Positions 41,589 to 50,195 of a stretch of DNA of 64,000 bases are shown here, in pieces. The stretch is from Granulicella sp. L56 (GTDB lineage: Bacteria > Acidobacteriota > Terriglobia > Terriglobales > Acidobacteriaceae): positions 1,292,198 through 1,356,197 of the forward strand of contig NZ_LMUS01000001.1 of the NCBI RefSeq assembly GCF_009765835.1, read 5' to 3'. How positions within the stretch are numbered: position 1 is the stretch's first letter; each line of letters opens with the position of its first letter. The notes beneath the pieces were generated by a model that worked only from the letters and a program-made list of their open reading frames with translations, ran no database searches and was not told the origin of the DNA. Position numbers and translations under genes: made by a program.

Positions 41589-43652
41589 CTAATGGTAAAC
41601 CTCGGACAGATCGTTATGCGACCAGTTGTTGGTGTAGACGAGTTCGTGAATCTGCCCGTCTGCGCCAATATAGTTCACATGCTGCTGGTTGTTGAAGGTG
41701 GTCTGATAACCGTCGAGCGGACTTCGTGCCAGGGCATTCGGCGCACCGGCGTCCTGGGTCAGATCATTGTGTGACCAGTGGTCGGTGTAGACGAGCTCGT
41801 GAATATGGCTGTCGGTGCCGAGGTAGTTCACATGCTGCTGGTTGTTGAACGTCGTCTGGTAGCCATCGAGCGCACTCTCCTGCGCGGTGACGGGTGCGCC
41901 GGTTATCTGGGTGAGATCGTTGTGTGCCCAGTGATCGGTGTAGACGAGTTCATAGACATGACACTCCGGGCCAATGAAGTTGACATGCTGCTGATTGTTG
42001 AACGAGGTTTGATATCCATCCAACCCGCTGCCTGCCATGACAGCCGGAGCACCGGAGGCATTGGTGAGATCGTTGTGCGCCCAGTGATCGGTGTAGACGA
42101 GCTCGTGCACGTGGCCGTCTTCGCCAATGTAATTGACGTGCTGCTGGTTGTTGAATGTTGTTTGGTAGCCATCCAACGGGCTGCCTACAACGGTGTTCGT
42201 GGCGTTGGTGATCTGAGTGAGATCGTTGCACGCCCAATGATCGGTGTAGACCAGCTCGTAGACGTGGCAGTTTGCGCCGATGAAGTTGACATGCTGCTGG
42301 TTGTTGAACGTTGTTGCATATCCATCGAGCGAGCTCCACGCCGCAGCCGCAGGAGCATTGGCAGCGGCGGTGAGATCATTGTGCGCCCAACTGTTGGCGT
42401 AGTACAGCTCGTGAACGTGGCCATCAGTACCGAGGTAGTTCACATGCTGTTGGCTGCTATATGCGGTCTCGTATCCATCGAGCGGGCTGCTCGCCGCGGC
42501 ATTGGGAGCGCCTGCCGCAGCAGTCAGATCGTTGTGTGCCCATTGGTTGGTGTAATACAGCTCGTGGACGTGGCCATCGGTGCCAATAAAGTTCACATGC
42601 TGCTGCTTGTTGAATGAGGTCTGATAGCCGTCGATACGGCTGCCCTGGCCGACTGCTGCAGGGATGATGATTCCCTCAATCGCCCACACCTCGGCGTCGA
42701 TGCCGCAGCTTCCATAACTCATCTGGAAGAAGCCGCTCTCGCCCCATCCGGTGCCCCATGAGTTCTTGAGTATCCAACAGCTTTGTGCGTCATCGTAGCC
42801 GACGATACAGACACAGTGGCCGCCTACGACAGATCCAGCAGTTTGAGCGTTATAGGTATAAACGCCGCCGGAGTAGTAATAGTAGAAGTCCTCGTATACG
42901 GTGAAGCATGTTGTCACCGGACCATGCTCTGCGATGTAGGCTTTGATGTCCTGCACGCCACTGCTGATCGTGTGCCAGCCTGAGGTGTGCGTCAGTGTCT
43001 CCTGCCAGGAGGCACACAGATTGCACGGCTGGTTGGCAGCGGTGTATTCAAAGCAGGAGGCATCCGTTATGCCCTGCTGCATTGCGGTGTAAGCCGGGTC
43101 GGGCCACCAGCCGCCACCGGGACAAGCACCTGCACCCGCTGCCGGTCCATAACAGAACCACAGGTGCGCCTCTGACTTATCCACCGCCAAAGCAGGGTTC
43201 TGGTACGCGATGCGTATCCACGATTCGAGTGCCGAAATGCTGCCGAAGGCCACGCATGAGCCGCAGCCACCTTGATCCGTGATGGGCGTAACGTAATCTC
43301 CGCCGTTGTGGCTGCGCCAGTCAAACGCCGAAGGCACAAGGATGATCGGGTGGATCGGAATAGGGTGAATCGGAATAGGCCGGATCGGCTCAATCGGCAG
43401 TTTCTGAAGGTTGGGCTTCACCGCAGTGGCTGTGGCCGCTGCGGGCGGTGCCACCGGTTGTGCCACAACTGTCAGGCTCTTCAGCGAAATCTGTTCTCGT
43501 TCCTCCAAGGAGGGTTTGCCGGGTCCAGGGACATATCCTGTGCGGTTTTTGGCTTGCTCCGGCGTATGGTTTGAGTTGACGGTAACTGCGGCACGCCAGG
43601 GCAGCCCTAAGGTGGAGATTTGCTTTTGAATTGTAGCTAAAGGAGGAGCCAT
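41589..43652 (-). CDS. Papain-family (C1A) peptidase fused to a seven-repeat propeller domain
   Basis: 687 residues. N-terminal region 1-105: WRAAVTVNSNHTPEQAKNRT then GYVPGPGKPSLEEREQ, an Ala/Val stretch and a Pro-Ile repeat (IRPIPIHPIPIHPI); this looks like a propeptide or linker. The C1A domain spans about 108-335 with the full active site: Gln127, Cys133 (QGGCGSCVAF), His279 (GGHCVCIVGY) and Asn297 (KNSWGTGWGESGFF). Seven tandem repeats fill 340-687. There is no visible signal peptide, so location is uncertain. A chagasin-like inhibitor gene follows, and a HTH gene is divergent from it. The Trp usually following the catalytic Cys is Val here. Confidence 0.92.
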   Translation of the reverse strand: MAPPLATIQKQISTLGLPWRAAVTVNSNHTPEQAKNRTGYVPGPGKPSLEEREQISLKSLTVVAQPVAPPAAATATAVKPNLQKLPIEPIRPIPIHPIPIHPIILVPSAFDWRSHNGGDYVTPITDQGGCGSCVAFGSISALESWIRIAYQNPALAVDKSEAHLWFCYGPAAGAGACPGGGWWPDPAYTAMQQGITDASCFEYTAANQPCNLCASWQETLTHTSGWHTISSGVQDIKAYIAEHGPVTTCFTVYEDFYYYYSGGVYTYNAQTAGSVVGGHCVCIVGYDDAQSCWILKNSWGTGWGESGFFQMSYGSCGIDAEVWAIEGIIIPAAVGQGSRIDGYQTSFNKQQHVNFIGTDGHVHELYYTNQWAHNDLTAAAGAPNAAASSPLDGYETAYSSQQHVNYLGTDGHVHELYYANSWAHNDLTAAANAPAAAAWSSLDGYATTFNNQQHVNFIGANCHVYELVYTDHWACNDLTQITNATNTVVGSPLDGYQTTFNNQQHVNYIGEDGHVHELVYTDHWAHNDLTNASGAPAVMAGSGLDGYQTSFNNQQHVNFIGPECHVYELVYTDHWAHNDLTQITGAPVTAQESALDGYQTTFNNQQHVNYLGTDSHIHELVYTDHWSHNDLTQDAGAPNALARSPLDGYQTTFNNQQHVNYIGADGQIHELVYTNNWSHNDLSEVYH
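41592..42635 (-). repeat. Seven tandem 153-base coding repeats (51-residue blades)
   Basis: Each unit reads roughly LDGYxTxFNNQQHVNxIG, then DGHVHELVYTDHW, then AHNDLTxxxGAP. Starts are at residues 340, 391, 442, 493, 544, 595 and 646 of the peptidase; the last unit is cut to 42 residues. Seven copies fit a closed seven-bladed beta-propeller of the kind seen in HELxxxxxWxHNDLT repeat proteins and PLL-type lectins; fold is inferred. In blades 3 and 5 the DGHVHEL motif is changed to NCHVYEL or ECHVYEL. Confidence 0.9.
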
Positions 43653-43846
43653 GTTCTTACCTCGATAAAAGGATGGCCGCTGTAACGCAGCAAGAGCGCG
43701 AGCCCGGTAAGACGATAGGGAATAGATTTGTTCGACAGCTTGTCAGCTATCGAGCCTGCAAAAAGTTAGACAATTTCGCAAAGAGTTGCAATATCCTAAA
43801 AGGCTACTTCTGTACTCATCGGGCCAAGTAGATCAGGGGGGATGTT

Positions 43847-44782
43847 ATGACCTGGCGCGAGATGTGCGAAACCGACCTTGCCGAGTGTTTTAATATCGAA
43901 CCACGGCATCTGGGTGCGGAGATCGTTGGACGAGAGTCTGCATTAAAGATATGGAAGGCCCTGGTTCGGAGCCGATGCTTCAACTCCGTCGCGATCGAAT
44001 CCGCCACACCCAAGCGCACGGGCAGGATCGTTGCCTGTGGGTCGAGCGTGTTTGTCACTCCTGATTTCGCGACGCAGGAGTTGGAGCGACCAAGGCCATA
44101 TCTCAATAGCCGGATCATTGCCAGCATTGCATCGAAAAAATCTGTCATGTTGGCTGAATCAGTTTTGAATGGCGAGAGCACTCATTGCCCGGTGGATCTC
44201 GTCGTTTTGAACGGCGACTACTTGAATGATTCTCTTAGCGAGGATGAGCTCGATGAAGTCCACATGTTGTTGCCATTCACCTTTATGGAGGCGCATCTTG
44301 GATATCGCCTCAATCGAATCCTCATCGAGTGGACCGGCGAAACGCAACGTCAGTTTCATCACTCCTCCGGGGTTTGGCGTGCGGTCGAGATATTCGGGCA
44401 GGAAGATCGCGGCCTTTCCATCATGACGCGGAAAGATGCGTTGGCGGTATCCGGCTCAATCGCGGGCGCACTGTTCCAATACCAGGAGCCTATCCTTCAC
44501 CTGCACGAGACTGACAAGCATCTGCTCGCCGAGGCCCTTCGCGGAGGAACAGATAGCGAGTTGGCGTTGCGAATGAACCTCTCGCTGGCCTCGGTAAAAA
44601 AACGCTGGCTCTCCTTGTTTCAAAGAGTGGCAGAGACGCAACCGGCGCTGCTGCCGGGATGCCACGAACAAAATTGGAACGCATACCGCGGCCCGCAAAA
44701 GCGGCATCATATTCTGGCCTATGTGCGGTCCCATCCTCAGGAGATACGCCCCTTTCGATGGTATTCCTTCAAGAACCTGTGA
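43847..44782 (+). CDS. Putative regulator with C-terminal LuxR-like helix-turn-helix
   Basis: 311 residues, AGGGGGG five bases before the ATG. Residues about 222-265 (HLLAEALRGGTDSELALRMNLSLASVKKRW) look like a LuxR/GerE-type DNA-binding domain. The N-terminal part is not a receiver or PAS domain that I can recognise; the opening MTWREMCETDLAECFNIEP is reminiscent of an acyltransferase-like fold but this is weak. It is divergent from the peptidase gene across a 194-base spacer, so local control of the peptidase-inhibitor pair is plausible. It converges on the kinase gene (18-base gap). Confidence 0.6.
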   Translation: MTWREMCETDLAECFNIEPRHLGAEIVGRESALKIWKALVRSRCFNSVAIESATPKRTGRIVACGSSVFVTPDFATQELERPRPYLNSRIIASIASKKSVMLAESVLNGESTHCPVDLVVLNGDYLNDSLSEDELDEVHMLLPFTFMEAHLGYRLNRILIEWTGETQRQFHHSSGVWRAVEIFGQEDRGLSIMTRKDALAVSGSIAGALFQYQEPILHLHETDKHLLAEALRGGTDSELALRMNLSLASVKKRWLSLFQRVAETQPALLPGCHEQNWNAYRGPQKRHHILAYVRSHPQEIRPFRWYSFKNL

Positions 44783-44800
44783 GTTTCGCCACGCACTGCT

Positions 44801-46204
44801 CTACGCTGAATGCGGCAGCCTCAACTCTGCCCTGCAACCGCTTTCTCCATCGAGGCGATTTGCAAGGCGCACTGAGCCTTTGTGAGCTTGAGCGATCTGC
44901 TGGGCGAGCACTAATCCGATGCCTGTGCCGCTAGGCTTGGTGGTGTAGAACGGCACGAATAGATTTTCGGCGTTCATCAACCCCGGCCCATTGTCGACGA
45001 TGAAGATAACAATTTCGCGTTCGGTGTTCTCCCATCCAGTCTCTACCCTGGGTTTCTTGTCCGTCATCCTGTCAACACTCAACGCTGCCTCGACAGCGTT
45101 CCGCGTCAGGTTGATGAGGGCTTGCTGGACCTGGTCTGCATCCACGATCAACGTCATGTCGGGCATGCTCACAACGGCAACGTCGAGCCGCGTCTCCAGT
45201 CGCACCACACACTCCACCAATATTGCCAGTGATACCGGCGCGAGCCTGGGGATAGGCAGGCCCATCAGTTGTCGATAGGCTTGCAGAAAGCGGTTCAATG
45301 ATTCGGCGCGGTTCTCAATCACTTCAAGACCGCCTTCAAAATCACTGCGGTCTATGCTGGTTATCTGCAAAGACGCGAACCTTCCCCGTAAGCTGCCTGC
45401 AATCGATTTGATCGGCGTGAGGGAATTGTTGATCTCGTGGCCGAGCACACGGATCAGCCTCTTCCATGCAGTGCGTTCTTCTTCATGCAGCGCCGCACTG
45501 ACATCGGAAAGCACGAGCAGCGTATGGGGCACACCACGCAATCGAAAGCTCGACCGCTTGACGACCCAACGCGCCGTCTGCTGCGCGCCATCAAGAGAGA
45601 GCAGATCGTCATCGCTCGCGTCCAGGAGATGCGTTAGCTTGAGCCTCTCGGCAGAGCTACCCAGCGCTGTGGGGCCGCGCAAACCGAACGCGCGTTCTCC
45701 CGCTGTGTTCAGTAGCTTCAGCTTTCCTTCGGGATCAAAGGCAAGCACAGGAGACTGCATGGAACTCATCACTCGTTCCACAAGGGCCATTGCCTCCAGC
45801 GAGCCAGCGCGTTGGCCCTGCAACATCGCTGCCAGCGCATTGATTTCCAGCGCCAGATCACCAAGAGCATCGTTCCTTCGCCCCCCGCGAGCGCGAAAGG
45901 AGTAGTCGTCCTCGCGCAGTGCAGCTACAACATTCGACAATGTCTGCAAGGGACGAATAATCTGCTCAGTTAAGAAGGAGACTGTGAGTGCCCAAACGGC
46001 TGCGAATACCAGCAAAAGCAGGCACTGAACCGAAGCCTCAACGGAACGCAGCCACAGCAGGGCCCAACAGAGTACCAGCGCTGGAAGACCAAGAAGATAA
46101 AGCCAGATTCGTAATCTTCGTTCGAAACTGAGGCGATGTCGCGAAGCGCCAAGCGACAACCGCTTGCGCCGGGCCGTGCCGCTCGGCTTCTCTTCAGAGG
46201 CCAT
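44801..46204 (-). CDS. NtrY-like membrane sensor histidine kinase
   Basis: 467 residues from the ATG at 46204, which lies 11 bases inside the end of the regulator gene. Two membrane helices (about 33-52 and 60-78) with almost no loop between them, HAMP-like region (80-130), PAS-like region (140-240), HisKA with RVLGHEINNSLTPIKSIAG (His256) and HATPase_c with NLTRNAVEAAL and DNGPGL. The very short periplasmic loop suggests it senses a signal in or near the membrane. The partner is the NtrC-type regulator next to it. Last gene of the efflux operon. Confidence 0.93.
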   Translation of the reverse strand: MASEEKPSGTARRKRLSLGASRHRLSFERRLRIWLYLLGLPALVLCWALLWLRSVEASVQCLLLLVFAAVWALTVSFLTEQIIRPLQTLSNVVAALREDDYSFRARGGRRNDALGDLALEINALAAMLQGQRAGSLEAMALVERVMSSMQSPVLAFDPEGKLKLLNTAGERAFGLRGPTALGSSAERLKLTHLLDASDDDLLSLDGAQQTARWVVKRSSFRLRGVPHTLLVLSDVSAALHEEERTAWKRLIRVLGHEINNSLTPIKSIAGSLRGRFASLQITSIDRSDFEGGLEVIENRAESLNRFLQAYRQLMGLPIPRLAPVSLAILVECVVRLETRLDVAVVSMPDMTLIVDADQVQQALINLTRNAVEAALSVDRMTDKKPRVETGWENTEREIVIFIVDNGPGLMNAENLFVPFYTTKPSGTGIGLVLAQQIAQAHKGSVRLANRLDGESGCRAELRLPHSA

Positions 46205-47591
46205 ATTTTTCCATGCGCCGATAGAGCGCTCCCCTGCTGAGGCCCAATGCATCTGCTGCGTGGCTGACATTGCCATCTGCTCGTGCCAGCGCTTTGCGGA
46301 TTAATATTGCCTCCACCGTTTCAAGGCTCATATCGTCAAGGCTCTGTGCAGATACCGGTTGCGCCTGCAGTCCCAGGTCTGGGGCTTCAATGCGATCGCC
46401 CCTAGCCATTAGAACCGCGCGCTCAAGGGTATGGTCCAGTTCGCGCACGTTGCCCGGCCAGCTATAGCGCATCATCGTCTGCAAAGCCGCCGGCTCCAGT
46501 CCCACGATTGCTCTTCGATAGCGCGCAGCATACCGAGCCAGAAAGTATGCCGCCAGGGTTGGAATATCTTCTCGGCGATCCCGTAGTGGCGGCAGGTTGA
46601 TCTCAACCGTGTTCAAGCGGAAGAGCAGATCTTCTCGGAAGCGCCCCGCGGCGCACTCCGCTCGCAGGTCAGCATTGGTCGCGGAGATCATGCGCACATT
46701 TACGGTCTGTGTCTTCGAGGAGCCTACGCGCTCCATTTCGCCAGTCTCGAGTACGCGCAGAAGTTTAGCTTGCTGACGCACCGGGATGTTTGCTATCTCG
46801 TCGAGGAAGAGAGTTCCACCGCTCGCCAGCTCGAAACGTCCAATGCGGTCTGTGCGCGCATCGGTGAATGCTCCTTTCACATGGCCGAAGAGTTCACTCT
46901 CGAAGGTCCCCTCCGGCAGAGCGCCGGTATTGACCGCAACCAACGTGCGATCCGCACGCGATGACAGACGATGAAGCGTTTGAGCAACAATCTCTTTGCC
47001 TGTGCCATGCTCGCCGGTAATCAGCACATTTGCATCGGACGGCCCTATACGCGCCATCATCTCGACCACAGGCCGCATCGATGCAGCCGATGCGATAAAG
47101 TCCGGAACTCCGGGGGCACGCAGGATACGGTTTTCTGCTTCGAGCCATTGGGCGCGCTTCTGGCTGCGATGCAACTCCATCTGCGTTCGCAGGATATTGA
47201 GCAGGCGAGCATTCTCCCAGGGCTTTTGAATGAAGTCTCCGGCACCTCGGCGCATGGCCTCTACGGCAAGATCGATGTTGCCCCATGCCGTCATCACGAC
47301 CACCGGTAGCTGCGCGTCCAATTCCTTCACGCGCGTCACCAGTTCCAGTCCTTCAAGCCCTGAGGTTGTGTCGCGCGTGTAGTTCAGGTCGACCAGGACA
47401 CCGTCGAAGCTCTCATGCGCCAACGCTTCGAGCGCAAGCGCCGGTGTCCGCACCATCTCCAACTGATAGCCTTCCGGCTTGAGTAATAGGCGCAGTGCTT
47501 CGAGGATGTGGGGCTGGTCATCGGCGATCAGCAGTCTGCACGCCGTCTCCTGCTTCAATGGTGCATCGCTCGCTCTATGTTCCGATACCAT
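46194..47591 (-). CDS. NtrC-family sigma-54-dependent response regulator
   Basis: 465 residues: receiver domain (about 18-140, phosphoacceptor Asp68), AAA+ domain with Walker A GEHGTGKE (193-200), GAFTDA (240-245) where GAFTGA usually contacts sigma-54, Walker B region GTLFLDEIAN, and a Fis-type HTH (about 425-465: ALARADGNVSHAADALGLSRGALYRRMEKYGL region). It should activate sigma-54 promoters when phosphorylated by the adjacent kinase. It follows the TolC-type gene by 15 bases, so the regulator is made from the operon it probably controls. Confidence 0.94.
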   Translation of the reverse strand: MVSEHRASDAPLKQETACRLLIADDQPHILEALRLLLKPEGYQLEMVRTPALALEALAHESFDGVLVDLNYTRDTTSGLEGLELVTRVKELDAQLPVVVMTAWGNIDLAVEAMRRGAGDFIQKPWENARLLNILRTQMELHRSQKRAQWLEAENRILRAPGVPDFIASAASMRPVVEMMARIGPSDANVLITGEHGTGKEIVAQTLHRLSSRADRTLVAVNTGALPEGTFESELFGHVKGAFTDARTDRIGRFELASGGTLFLDEIANIPVRQQAKLLRVLETGEMERVGSSKTQTVNVRMISATNADLRAECAAGRFREDLLFRLNTVEINLPPLRDRREDIPTLAAYFLARYAARYRRAIVGLEPAALQTMMRYSWPGNVRELDHTLERAVLMARGDRIEAPDLGLQAQPVSAQSLDDMSLETVEAILIRKALARADGNVSHAADALGLSRGALYRRMEKYGL

Positions 47592-47606
47592 ACCAGCGCT
47601 CTCCCG

Positions 47607-49487
47607 TTACTGCTCGCCCGGGACTACGCCCGTCCTCGCTGATTCTATCGAAATCTGGCTCTCGTCCAACGTCGAACCAGTAGAGCGGCCCAATTCGATC
47701 TTCGCTTTCTGATATGCCGTCATCGCTGCCACCAGCGTGGACTGCGCCTCGGCCAGATCGTGCCGGGCCGTCAGCGTCTGATAGCTCGACCCCGCACCGA
47801 GCTCCTGTTCCTTCGCTGTGATGTCGAAGGTATTCTTCGCCAGATCGCGTGACTTCGTAGCAAATTCCACGCGTGCCTTACTCTGCTCCAGCGCATACTG
47901 CGCGTTGCGCACCTCGATGCGGATCTGCTTCTTCAATTGTTGTAACCGCAGTTGAGCCTGTCCCATCTCAAGCTCGGCGCGATACTGATCCGACTTCGCC
48001 ACGCGATTGCGTATCGGAATATCTACCGAAACGCCCACATAGTAGTCGGGAGCCGTGTTGTTGAACGCGTGCCGCACCGCTCCTGCCCAGCTTGTCTCAG
48101 CCGTGGAGGTAATGTCGGCCGCCGGGTTAGAAGGGCCGGCCAGGCCGGTGCCACCATAAAATGCCGTCAGCGCAACTGTCGGCAGCAGAGCATTACGGGC
48201 TGCATCCCGGCTGATATTTCTATTTTGAAGATCGATGTCCGACTCTTTCAATTCGATCCGGTCACGCAGCGCCAGTGCGATGCTGTCTTCGGTCGAGCCG
48301 GTCGTCGCATCGGTCTGCACCGTACTCGAGTCGGCCGGATGCACTGGCATCGCCTCCAGAGTCGGGTCATCTAGATTCTTCGTGAGCGCATTTTTGATCA
48401 ACAGTTCCTGAAACTGGAGGGTCGATTTCGCAATGGTCAGGTCCTGCTCGCAGTTGGCGACTTCGCCCTCATCTTTCATCACTTCCATTGCAGGAATTGC
48501 CTGGAGCGCGAGTTGCTTGCGGCCAATGTCCAGCGTCCGCTGCGCGAATTCCAATGACTGTGTCTTTACCTGTTCGTCTTCATACGCGGCAACGAGGTCC
48601 CAGTACATATTTTCAATCTGTGTGACCGTTGTCACCACTTGCAACTTGAACGCCGCGTCCGAAATCTTCTGATTGTTCTTTGCGATTCGCAGATAGCGGA
48701 GGTTCGGCCCAAAACCAAATCCAGCCAGTAGTTGCTGTTGCAGCGCAACATGATAGTAAGAGTTCAGTGTCGGGTTCAGAAAGCTATTGGGACTGTTGGT
48801 TGCACCGCGGCTGTTGTCGAAGACTGCGGACAAGCTTGTGCCGGTAGGGAATGCCTGTGAGTAGACGATATTCCCGTTGGTTGTGTTCTCTTGCAAGGTT
48901 TGCGTGCCGTAAATGGCGGTGTTGGATAGCGGCTGCGTGTAGTGCTCGTTATTGAAGGACCCTGAGAGCATCGGATCGTACGACGAGACGTTTGTGCCGG
49001 TGCCGAGTGTTGACTGCACCAAGCCTGATGCTCCCGATCCCGCACCGCCTGCGCCACCTGACGTTCCGCCCGCGCCCGCACCACTCGATCCAGAGCCAAA
49101 GCCTCCAATGCCGCCGCCCGGCGTGTTCTGCACAACGCCTGTATTGACTCCGCGAAATGAGCCTCCTGCTCGCGTACGCAGGATGTCCGCCTCAGCAATC
49201 GGAATGTTGTATCTTGCAATCGCAAGGTCGAGGTTGTTCTCAAGTGCTAACTCAATCGCATCTTTCAAACTTAAATCCAGCACACCATTGTGGATGAGGG
49301 TATCGAGCCTCGCTGAGTTTGCAATGTTCGGCGGCGGCGCCAAGGTTGCACGATAGACGTTGAACGGATTATCGGAGTGTGGAATGTCCAATCGTAAAGC
49401 AGGTACGGGAGCGTCCTGCGCTTGCAGCGCAGCGGCCGCAAATATCGCTACGCAGGCATATCCGAGGAAGGAAGCAGATATCTTCAC
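47607..49487 (-). CDS. TolC-family outer-membrane efflux channel
   Basis: 626 residues from a GTG at 49487 that overlaps the upstream ATPase stop by four bases (GTGA). Signal peptide about 1-24 (KISASFLGYACVAIFAAAALQAQ). LSLKDAIELALENNLDLAIARYNI and the C-terminal coiled-coil repeats (NAQYALEQSKARVEFATKSRD; YQTLTARHDLAEAQSTLV) are typical of outer-membrane efflux proteins. An unusual Gly/Ser/Ala-rich insertion (about 115-150) may be an exposed loop. It would complete a channel with the HlyD-type adaptor and the ABC pump. Confidence 0.92.
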   Translation of the reverse strand: MKISASFLGYACVAIFAAAALQAQDAPVPALRLDIPHSDNPFNVYRATLAPPPNIANSARLDTLIHNGVLDLSLKDAIELALENNLDLAIARYNIPIAEADILRTRAGGSFRGVNTGVVQNTPGGGIGGFGSGSSGAGAGGTSGGAGGAGSGASGLVQSTLGTGTNVSSYDPMLSGSFNNEHYTQPLSNTAIYGTQTLQENTTNGNIVYSQAFPTGTSLSAVFDNSRGATNSPNSFLNPTLNSYYHVALQQQLLAGFGFGPNLRYLRIAKNNQKISDAAFKLQVVTTVTQIENMYWDLVAAYEDEQVKTQSLEFAQRTLDIGRKQLALQAIPAMEVMKDEGEVANCEQDLTIAKSTLQFQELLIKNALTKNLDDPTLEAMPVHPADSSTVQTDATTGSTEDSIALALRDRIELKESDIDLQNRNISRDAARNALLPTVALTAFYGGTGLAGPSNPAADITSTAETSWAGAVRHAFNNTAPDYYVGVSVDIPIRNRVAKSDQYRAELEMGQAQLRLQQLKKQIRIEVRNAQYALEQSKARVEFATKSRDLAKNTFDITAKEQELGAGSSYQTLTARHDLAEAQSTLVAAMTAYQKAKIELGRSTGSTLDESQISIESARTGVVPGEQ

Positions 49488-50188
49488 GACTGCACCTCTT
49501 CCCTGCCTGCGCCAACCTCTGCGCTGTCGGAGGAGACCCATCCATCGCGCAGCTCAATCGTTCGCGTTCCATACAGTGCGTTCACGTCGGAGTGCGTTAC
49601 CTGCACAATGGTCGCGCCGTCGTCGTTCAACTGCCGAAACAGCTCCATAATCTCTTTTGCCTGCGCCGATTGCAGGTTGCCTGTCGGCTCATCGGCCAAC
49701 AGCAGCGACGGCCGATGGATGACTGCGCGCGCGATGCCTACCAACTGCTGCTGCCCACCGGAGAGCTGACTTGGGTACAGGTCTTTCTTGCCGACGATGT
49801 TGAAACGATCGAGCGTATCGGCAACCAATGCCTGACGTTCCGACTTGGGAATATTCTTGTACGACAAGGGAAGGTCGATGTTCTCCGCCACAGTAAGATC
49901 GTCCAGCAGGTGATAACTCTGAAAGACCATCCCAATCTTTTGCCGGGCCAGTTCTGCCCGCTGCTTGCGGTTCATCGTCTGAACCGCAACTCCGTCAAAG
50001 ATGAATTCGCCGCGCCACTGGTCGTCCAACATGGCGAGCACGTTCAGCAACGATGACTTCCCTGCCCCCGATGGCCCCATGATGGTTACAAATTCTCCCT
50101 CGCGTATCGACAGCTTGATCCGCCGCAAGACCCACGTCTCGGTATGCCCCGTTTTATAGCTGCGCTCTAAATTATTCAGGTTGATCAT
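49484..50188 (-). CDS. ABC transporter ATP-binding protein (MacB/LolD-type)
   Basis: 234 residues. Walker A GPSGAGKSSLLN, signature LSGGQQQLVGIARA and Walker B LLLADEPTG are intact. Subfamily features match the ATPases that work with FtsX/MacB-type permeases, which drive periplasmic efflux or lipoprotein release rather than transmembrane passage. It follows the duplicated permease by 7 bases and overlaps the TolC-type gene. It differs clearly from the second ATPase (52698-53414), for instance in its first 40 residues. Confidence 0.95.
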   Translation of the reverse strand: MINLNNLERSYKTGHTETWVLRRIKLSIREGEFVTIMGPSGAGKSSLLNVLAMLDDQWRGEFIFDGVAVQTMNRKQRAELARQKIGMVFQSYHLLDDLTVAENIDLPLSYKNIPKSERQALVADTLDRFNIVGKKDLYPSQLSGGQQQLVGIARAVIHRPSLLLADEPTGNLQSAQAKEIMELFRQLNDDGATIVQVTHSDVNALYGTRTIELRDGWVSSDSAEVGAGREEVQS

Positions 50189-50195
50189 TGTTCCT

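Noticed and set aside
41592..42635. Regular 153-base repeats considered as a CRISPR or satellite array
   Set aside because: Repeats are translated in one frame, multiples of three, and form protein blades; no spacers or cas genes.
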